Assembly: GCA_021907015.1 (NCBI GenBank) | Contig: CP091064.1 | Location: 4,588,001-4,652,000 of the forward strand | DNA length: 64,000 nt | Source of the DNA: Pectobacterium sp. PL152 | GTDB taxonomy: Bacteria; Pseudomonadota; Gammaproteobacteria; Enterobacterales; Enterobacteriaceae | Direction of reading: 5' to 3' | Shown here: positions 61,498-64,000 of the stretch, piece after piece | Numbering within the stretch: position 1 is the stretch's first letter | How the letters are laid out: each line of letters begins with the position of its first letter | Notes under the pieces: model-generated | What the model saw: the letters and a program-made list of their open reading frames with translations, nothing else | What the model was told of the DNA's origin: nothing | Database searches by the model: none | Position numbers and translations under genes: made by a program

Positions 61498-63095
61498 GGG
61501 GGATATCGGTATAAATAGAGAAAATACGCTGCCATTCGGCTGGTTGGCCGAAACTTCGATAATTCCTGCGCCTGATTAACGTAGCTAGCCACCAGATGCA
61601 GCCCTAGCCCGTGATCGCCCTGCGTTTTACTGGTTACACCCATTTCAAACAGGCTATCGGCAATCGCTGGATCGATACCCGTTCCCTGATCGGCGACTTC
61701 AATGACTAGCTCTTGTTCGCTGTCATAGATATACACCTCGACAGGATAATGTGGCGCTGTTGTGGCTAATGTGGCTTCCATCGCGTTATCCAGCAAATTA
61801 CCAATGATGGACATGAGCTCCGTCTCGCTCAGCGCGGGGGAATATGGGTGAGCTGACAGCGTGGATCGAAAACAATTTCGATGCCTTTTTCCCGAGCCGT
61901 CGCGTACTTACCCAGCAGTAGCCCACAGAGCGCAGGTGAACAGAAGCGGCGGGAAACAAAATCCAGCACCACCTGCGCGCTTTCCGACTGCGCTTCAATA
62001 TATTTGATCGCTTCGTCATAGCGTTTCAGATGCAGCAGCCCGGCCAGCGTCGCCGTCCAGTTCAACTGCTCATGGCGCAGAATGCGCAGGCTGTTCGCGT
62101 AACGCTTCACCTGACTGAGCTGCATGCTAAGCGTATGGATATCGTTCTTACTGCGGAAGCTAATGACCCAGCCCTGAAGCTCGTCTTCCAGCATAATTCG
62201 CACCCGGCTGGCAATCACGGTGGCGTGATTAAAGCGACAGATCTCATCGTGGGTATCGCTGTTCCACATGGACTCGCCGGAGAAAAAAGGCACGGGTTTA
62301 ATCACGGTATCAATCGGCTTGCCGCGCAACAGATAAGAGGGGGCGTTCAGCCCGAGAATTTCTTTGGCGGCATGGTTAATGGCAGCGATACGGTGCTGTT
62401 TATCGATGGCGATAACCCCTTCGTAGATCGATTCGAGCAGGGCTTTCTGCTGTCTGACCAGCATGCGAATCTCAAGGGGTTCGAGGCCAAACATCTGCTT
62501 TTTCAGATTCCGCGAGAACCACCAGGAAAAAGATAAACAGCGCGACAAACAGCGCCAGAATCGCCAGCAGAATATGCGCCAGCTTACTGAACGTCAGGTT
62601 GTCGATGTGAGTTTTCAGATAACCAACAGAGACAATACCGATAACCTGACCATCAGCGACGATTGGCGCTTTGCTGCGTAGTGAGACGCCTATGCTGCCG
62701 TGGCGCACGGTGATCACGCTTTTTCCCGCTAATACGTCGAAATTATCACCGCCGACCATCTGCGTGCCGACGAGCTTGTCGCTTTCCGCGTATTCAGAAT
62801 GAAACAGATGACGTGCCTGATTATCGCCGATCACGATATAGCTGGCATCGCTACGCTGTTTTAATTGCTGAGCGAGACTGTATATCTGTTTGATATCTCT
62901 ATTTTTTACCGATTCAATCAGCGTCGGGATGATGGCGATCTCTCTGGCCTGTACCTGCGCGCGCGTACCCAGTTCGGAATACAGTTGCTTATCGATATCG
63001 TGGTAATAATAAATGCCTGTCATCAGAAGTAACATAGAGAAGAAGACGATCAAATAGATAAATAATTTGATATGAAAGGAAAGTCTCAATCTCAT
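61474..63095 (-). CDS. CitA/DpiB-like sensor histidine kinase, frameshifted as sequenced
   Basis: Membrane sensor kinase of the CitA/DcuS class. TM1 LFIYLIVFFSMLLLMTGIYY near residue 10; periplasmic PAS-like sensor (residues about 35-175); TM2 HILLAILALFVALFIFF; cytoplasmic PAS (ALLESIYEGVIAIDKQHRI); phospho-acceptor His in LRHEQLNWTATLAGLLHL; ATPase N-box LLDNAMEAT and G-boxes DQGTGID and HGLGLHLV. Breaks: two bases near 62518, one near 61845, one near 61560. Repair gives 541 aa ending at TGA 61474. ATG 63095 was chosen because TM1 follows at once. Likely ligand is citrate or another carboxylate, by family and neighbour only. Confidence 0.88.
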
Positions 63096-63314
63096 GATGT
63101 GTGGTTGCCTGACGGTAAACGAGAAATAGCTGCTGAATTTATCACGAAAGGTAATAAGAATGGGCTGAGAGGAAAAACTTGTGAGCAATAACACGTTTAA
63201 ATAGATTGTTACCACTATGGCGGTAAGAATAAAGAGATAAAATTAAACGACTCTTTTTCTTTAGCAAACAACTTAATTACTTTTTATCAACATAATCATT
63301 TTTAGGAAATAAAA

Positions 63315-63341
63315 ACCATAAACACCATAAAAACCTTAAAA
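63315..63341 (+). promoter_or_regulatory. Triple 9-bp iterons, cluster 1
   Basis: Three head-to-tail 9-mers: ACCATAAAC, ACCATAAAA, ACCTTAAAA. Candidate binding array for the CitB/DpiA-like regulator. It has the same design as cluster 2, 85 bp away. Confidence 0.6.
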
Positions 63342-63399
63342 TTTATTTTGAGTGTAAATTCGGCTAACTGCCTGCGTAATAAACGATTTTCGAATATAA

Positions 63400-63427
63400 A
63401 CCATAAAAACCATAAACACCTTTAAAA
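63400..63427 (+). promoter_or_regulatory. Triple 9-bp iterons, cluster 2
   Basis: ACCATAAAA, ACCATAAAC, ACCTTTAAAA, head to tail. It ends 8 bp before the candidate -35 of the transporter promoter, a typical activator position. Each cluster ends in a CCTT-type third unit. Confidence 0.6.
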
Positions 63428-63513
63428 CTCATTTTTTAATTTGAAGGGAATCACATAATAATATGCACCTGGCCCCTATGATGCGCTGACAAAATAAAAC
63501 GGGGGAGTGAGTT

Positions 63514-64000
63514 ATGAGTACGACTGATGATTCATATATTGTTGTAAATAATGAGACGGCTGGGAAGGTCTCATTAAAGGAAAAATGGTGGCACATTCTT
63601 GATACCTATAAAGTAGGTATTATTCCGGTGCCGCTCTTTGTGCTGGCGGGGGTATTAATCGGTATCGACTGCCTGAACGGCAAGCTGCCGAGCGACATCG
63701 TTGTGATGGTGGCGACGCTGGCATTCTTCGGGTTTGCCTGTGGTGAATTTGGCAAGCGTCTGCCAATTATCGGCAAGATGGGGGCAGCGGCAATCTGTGC
63801 GACCTTCATTCCTTCGGCGATGGTGCATTATGGCCTGCTGCCGGACGTTGTTGTTGAATCCACGACCAAGTTCTATAAAAGTACCAATATCCTGTATCTC
63901 TACATCTGCTGCATCATTGTCGGCAGCATCATGAGTATGAATCGGCAGACGCTGATTCAGGGCTTCCTGCGCATTTTCTTCCCTATGCTGTGCGGTGAAG
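63514..64000 (+). CDS. 2-hydroxycarboxylate transporter (CitS/MaeN/CimH family), 3' partial
   Basis: Sodium- or proton-coupled symporter for citrate, malate or similar hydroxy acids, inner membrane. The first 162 residues are in the window and the gene runs past its end without a break. After a polar N-terminus come TM segments (VGIIPVPLFVLAGVLIGID; VVMVATLAFFGFACGEFGKR; LYICCIIVGSIMSMNRQTL). The GEFGKRLPIIGK loop and the short SMNRQ turn match the 2HCT family. GGGGGAG precedes ATG 63514. Divergent from the CitA/CitB-like system that probably regulates it. Which acid it carries cannot be told. Confidence 0.88.
   Translation, partial: MSTTDDSYIVVNNETAGKVSLKEKWWHILDTYKVGIIPVPLFVLAGVLIGIDCLNGKLPSDIVVMVATLAFFGFACGEFGKRLPIIGKMGAAAICATFIPSAMVHYGLLPDVVVESTTKFYKSTNILYLYICCIIVGSIMSMNRQTLIQGFLRIFFPMLCGE

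Larger units (their letters stand above)
63096..63513. other. Divergent regulatory region between the sensor kinase and the carboxylate transporter
   Basis: 418 bp, strongly AT-rich, no gene. It contains two triple-iteron clusters. Ahead of the transporter there is a candidate -10 TAATAT (63459-63464) with only a poor -35 (TTAATT), as expected for an activator-dependent promoter. Confidence 0.6.

Noticed and set aside
63470-63484. TGGCCCCTATGATGC resembling a sigma-54 -24/-12 promoter ahead of the 2HCT transporter
   Set aside because: GG and GC spacing fit, but the flanking bases are poor, and CitB/DpiA-type regulators do not work with sigma-54. A TAATAT -10 next to the iterons is more likely.

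Overview
The window is chromosomal DNA of a member of the Enterobacterales. Gene content and order closely follow the Escherichia coli block amiD/ybjT/hcr-hcp/lysO/ybjD/cspD/clpSA/infA/aat/cydCD/trxB/lrp/ftsK/lolA/rarA/serS/ycaD/pflA-pflB-focA/ycaO/serC-aroA/cmk/rpsA/ihfB. Accessory content, the ERIC repeats and the position of the his operon suggest a soft-rot genus such as Pectobacterium. That genus call is inference from gene content, not from a database match.

Layout. 1-6.2 kb: cell-wall amidase AmiD (5' truncated by the window), the SDR protein YbjT, the anaerobic nitrosative-stress pair hcp-hcr behind candidate NsrR and FNR sites, and the lysine exporter lysO. 6.5-12.9 kb: OLD-family ybjD, cspD, the ClpS/ClpA adaptor-unfoldase pair, infA and aat. 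12.9-17.6 kb: cydDC and trxB (thiol export and reduction). 18.2-27.4 kb: lrp, ftsK, lolA, rarA, serS, ycaD. 27.3-32.6 kb: an accessory catabolic cluster made of a LysR regulator facing an NCS1 permease, a DUF917 protein and a HyuA-like ATPase/hydrolase. 32.7-39.1 kb: pflA, pflB, focA and ycaO (formate metabolism). 39.4-45.1 kb: serC, aroA, cmk, rpsA, ihfB. 45.4-47.3 kb: a lone YtcJ-like amidohydrolase with a cysteine-rich N-terminus. 47.4-54.7 kb: the complete histidine operon hisGDCBHAFI with its leader peptide and attenuator, on the minus strand. 55-64 kb: yeeZ, two paralogous chemoreceptors with flagellar-type promoters, a CitA/CitB (DpiB/DpiA)-like two-component system, and the start of a divergent 2-hydroxycarboxylate transporter. 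The last five genes look like a carboxylate sensing, taxis and uptake locus.

Sequence quality matters. Eighteen genes, including ones that are essential or highly conserved (lolA, aroA, clpA, cydC, cydD, hisB, rarA), are interrupted by about 46 one- or two-base indels. All but one are deletions, mostly in short homopolymers or dinucleotide repeats. Restoring the missing bases gives proteins of the standard family length (LolA 203, RarA 447, CydC 573, CydD 588, HisB 355, LysO 299 residues). I therefore treat these as sequencing or assembly errors and list each gene as one CDS over its full span, with the break points noted.

Non-coding structure includes one canonical 127-bp ERIC element, one ERIC carrying a 74-bp insert between serC and aroA, two ERIC remnants, many intrinsic terminators, two FliA-type promoters, and two matched triplets of 9-bp iterons between the two-component system and the carboxylate transporter.
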